A stretch of 64,000 bases of DNA from CAXSEF01 sp964236695 (GTDB lineage: Bacteria; Pseudomonadota; Alphaproteobacteria; Acetobacterales; Acetobacteraceae): the NCBI GenBank assembly GCA_964236695.1, contig CAXSFU010000012.1, forward strand, positions 1 to 64,000. The letters are read 5' to 3'. Of the stretch, positions 63,001 to 64,000 are shown in pieces. Position 1 is the first letter of the stretch. The number at the start of each line of letters is the position of its first letter. The notes below the pieces were generated by a model. The model was not told where the DNA came from, ran no database searches, and saw only the letters and a program-made list of their open reading frames with translations. The position numbers were made by a program, and so were the translations under genes.

Positions 63001-63193
63001 GCCGATGGCGATCGGGGGCCCTGGCGAGGAGCAGAACGCGGTGCTGGCGCGCGCGGTGATCGGCGGCGTGCTGGTGGGCACGGTGACGACGCTGCTGTTC
63101 GTGCCATACCTGTATTCGGTCATCGGGCGGTTCGAGCGCGTAAAGGCCAAGGCCCCGTCGCCGCGGGTCGCGCAGGAGGGAAGCCCAGCATGA
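60002..63193 (+). CDS. RND family efflux transporter permease
   Basis: A 1063-residue inner-membrane pump of the AcrB/HAE1 superfamily. TTG 60002 is chosen as start: GGGGGAAG lies about 6 bases upstream, and GLVRFALKYPYTFYVV then aligns with family N-termini; GTG 59981 is the alternative. Twelve membrane segments and two large periplasmic loops are present. The proton-relay Asp pair is in LALAVGILVDDSTVTIENTH (TM4). The N-terminal TPKDIFPAINVPVVTVIWQY matches the MdtB/HAE type. The substrate is unknown. ATGA overlap with the adaptor gene supports one operon. Confidence 0.93.
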   Translation: MGLVRFALKYPYTFYVVAALMLFLGASAILVTPKDIFPAINVPVVTVIWQYTGLTPAEMEQRVTTYSEYSISSSVGDIKDIESQTLEGIAVEKIYFQPNVNVDLAIAQIVSASNSIRALMPAGIQPPTIVQYNASSVPVLQISLSSDKLNQQQLYDYGIYQMRQALAPIPGITLPTPYGGKYRQVMVDLDPDAMRAKGVAPMDVVSAVNAQSLTLPSGDAKMGDRQLIVSINSSARSIEALNRVPIRQVGSTTVYLSDVAHVRDGWAVQQNVVHDDGRASVLLTIIKNGDASTLSVVRAVKAAMPAIQKSAPEGMKIALLFDQSTFVSEAISSVLREGAIAAGLTALMILVFLGSWRSTVVVMVSIPLSILTSITVLAALGQTLNTMTLGGLALAVGILVDDSTVTIENTHRLLDEGGDFDEAVLEGAAGIAVPTLISTLSICCVFVSVFFLQGAARYLFTPLAMAVVFAMLASYGLSRTLTPIIIRLLLRSEHARHHDGSAPGWFGRLHAGFNRGFDRFRAFYGFVLAGIIRHSFVTPLVALAVVGCAGGLSLFVGSDFFPPVDAGLIQLHVRAPARTRIERTSQYFAAVEEKIRSVIPAKDLGLVLDNIGLPQRTYNLAFTDGTTIGVNDGQILLQLNEGHRPTAEYVRALRAALPSAFPDAMFYFQPADLVTQILNFGVASQIDVRVTGKDRAGNQKVAAELRHRLSGVPGLVDAHVQQELDAPQLYYTVDRTRAQELGLTVNQVANDLNISLSSSEQVSPNFWTDPANGIPYFLAVQTPEYRIRDVNDLNNTPITSNSTNGTIVPGLFGNVASFKRVPVQSVFNQTNIQAVYDVYGSVQDRDLGSVAADVRKIVDGMQAQMPAGNKILVTGQIGSMNEAFANLTLGLLFAAVFVYMLMVVNYQSFLDPLAVILALPGAGSGIVLLLYVTGTTFSVPSLMGAIMSVGVASANSILLVTFAREQREAGMSAVDAALSAGTTRLRPVLMTAAAMMVGMVPMAIGGPGEEQNAVLARAVIGGVLVGTVTTLLFVPYLYSVIGRFERVKAKAPSPRVAQEGSPA

Positions 63194-64000
63194 ACCAGAT
63201 CAGCACGCCGCCGGAGGCCGGGGCGCCGGACGCAAGGCAGAGTGCCCCTGGCGAGGCGGCCGCCGGAGCTGGCGCGCGCGGGGTCGCCGGCGGGACGGGC
63301 GGGGCCGCGGCGGACAGGGCCGGGGACGGGGCGGACGAGGCGGTCCGGGCGAGGCGGGACGCGCCGCTGCCGGGGGAGGCGCCGGCGCGCCAGGCGCCCA
63401 AGGCGGAGCCGCAGCCCGATCCCGCGCTGGACCGGAGGCGGCGGCTGGCGCTGCTGCTGGGGGTGGGGACGCTGGTCGGGCTCGGCCTGCTGGTGGGCTA
63501 CGGCGTGTGGCGGCATTCGGCGACGCGGGCGAGCGCCGACCACGCGCTGGCGCAGCAGAACGACGCGGTGCCGCAGGTCAGGGTGGCGGCGGTCAAGGTG
63601 CTGGAGGGGCCGCACCGCATCGAGCTGCCGGGCAACATGCAGGCGTTCGACGCGGCGACCCTGTACGCGCGCTCGACCGGCTACATCGCCAGGCGCAACG
63701 TCGACATCGGCAGCAGGGTGCATGCCGGTGACGTGCTGGCGGTGATTGCCTCGCCCGACGTCGACCAGCAGTATGCGCAGGCGCAGGCCCAGCTCGCGCA
63801 GACGGCGGCGGCGTATGCGCAGGCGACGGCGAACCAGAAGCTGGCGGGGATCACCGAGCAGCGCACGGCGGACCTGGTGCAGCACGGCTGGAGCAGCAGG
63901 CAGCAGGGCGACACGGACAAGTCGAGCCTGGCGGCGAGCAACGCCGGCGTCGGAGTGGCCAAGGCGAACATCGAGGCGCAGGCGGCCGAGGTGCGCCGGC
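63190..64000 (+). CDS. RND efflux periplasmic adaptor subunit, truncated by the window
   Basis: About 270 codons to the window edge with no stop. A roughly 75-residue Gly/Ala/Pro-rich cytosolic tail precedes one membrane anchor (LALLLGVGTLVGLGLLVGYG). The HlyD/AcrA-like part follows: VRVAAVKVLEGPHRIELPGN, the lipoyl half-motif YARSTGYIARRNVDIGSRVH, AGDVLAVIASPDVDQQYAQA, and the start of the coiled-coil hairpin (AQAQLAQTAAAYAQATANQK). It joins the RND pump to an outer-membrane channel. ATG 63190 overlaps the pump stop. Confidence 0.9.
   Translation, partial: MNQISTPPEAGAPDARQSAPGEAAAGAGARGVAGGTGGAAADRAGDGADEAVRARRDAPLPGEAPARQAPKAEPQPDPALDRRRRLALLLGVGTLVGLGLLVGYGVWRHSATRASADHALAQQNDAVPQVRVAAVKVLEGPHRIELPGNMQAFDAATLYARSTGYIARRNVDIGSRVHAGDVLAVIASPDVDQQYAQAQAQLAQTAAAYAQATANQKLAGITEQRTADLVQHGWSSRQQGDTDKSSLAASNAGVGVAKANIEAQAAEVRR

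Overview
The window is a very G+C-rich bacterial chromosome segment. Gene order and protein signatures point to an alphaproteobacterium of the Rhodospirillales, most likely Acetobacteraceae: pcm-tolC-popZ-valS, a complete mra/dcw cluster, lpxC-bamD-recN-ligA, a meso-DAP type MurE and DUF1127/DUF883 proteins. This placement rests on recall of families, not on a search. There is no transposase, integrase, phage module or CRISPR array. The accessory signals are dispersed palindromic repeats and one intein.

Layout. 0-7.2 kb: pcm, tolC, popZ and valS on the + strand, then a TerB/J-domain co-chaperone on the - strand. 7.3-7.8 kb: RNase P RNA. 7.9-28.6 kb: the cell-wall and division cluster mraZ-rsmH-ftsL-ftsI-murE-murF-mraY-murD-ftsW-murG-murC-murB-ddl-ftsQ-ftsA-ftsZ, then lpxC. 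From mraZ to ftsA every junction overlaps by 1 to 14 bases, so the block looks like one translationally coupled operon. Four MraZ-type boxes at exact 10-base spacing lie just upstream. 28.8-33.9 kb: bamD, recN and ligA. 33.9-41.4 kb: an orphan solute-binding protein, a DUF883/holin-like membrane pair, a CAU tRNA, ettA, a GNAT acetyltransferase, mlaC and mlaA, and metF. 41.6-48.6 kb: a UvrD/PcrA helicase interrupted by a 357-residue intein, then prmA, a DUF1127 protein, an M24 aminopeptidase and a thioesterase. 48.7-56.5 kb: a - strand chemotaxis operon, cheA-cheW-response regulator-cheB-cheR-cheY-cheZ-fliM, headed by a hybrid CheA with an extra CheW-like domain and a fused receiver. 56.7-59.8 kb: small unknown genes, a LacI-family gene remnant, a sugar-acid isomerase and a CHRD protein. 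60.0-64.0 kb: an RND efflux pump gene, then its periplasmic adaptor, which runs off the window.

Two families of intergenic palindromic repeats punctuate the region. Family A has four copies of about 150 bp. It is A+T-rich, with two 10-bp hairpins and a long-range stem. Family B has about a dozen copies of 90-200 bp. It has inverted ends, each folding as a CCAGGGC/GCCCTGG hairpin around TCT. Family B copies usually begin right at a stop codon, and in ligA and the isomerase gene they supply the last 17-19 codons.

The most notable items are the intein in the conserved GDDDQ/SIYSWRG motif of the helicase, whose central domain lacks a visible LAGLIDADG motif; the two repeat families and their capture as coding sequence; the MraZ box array; and the CheA architecture. 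Almost all long antisense reading frames here are high-G+C shadows and are left out.
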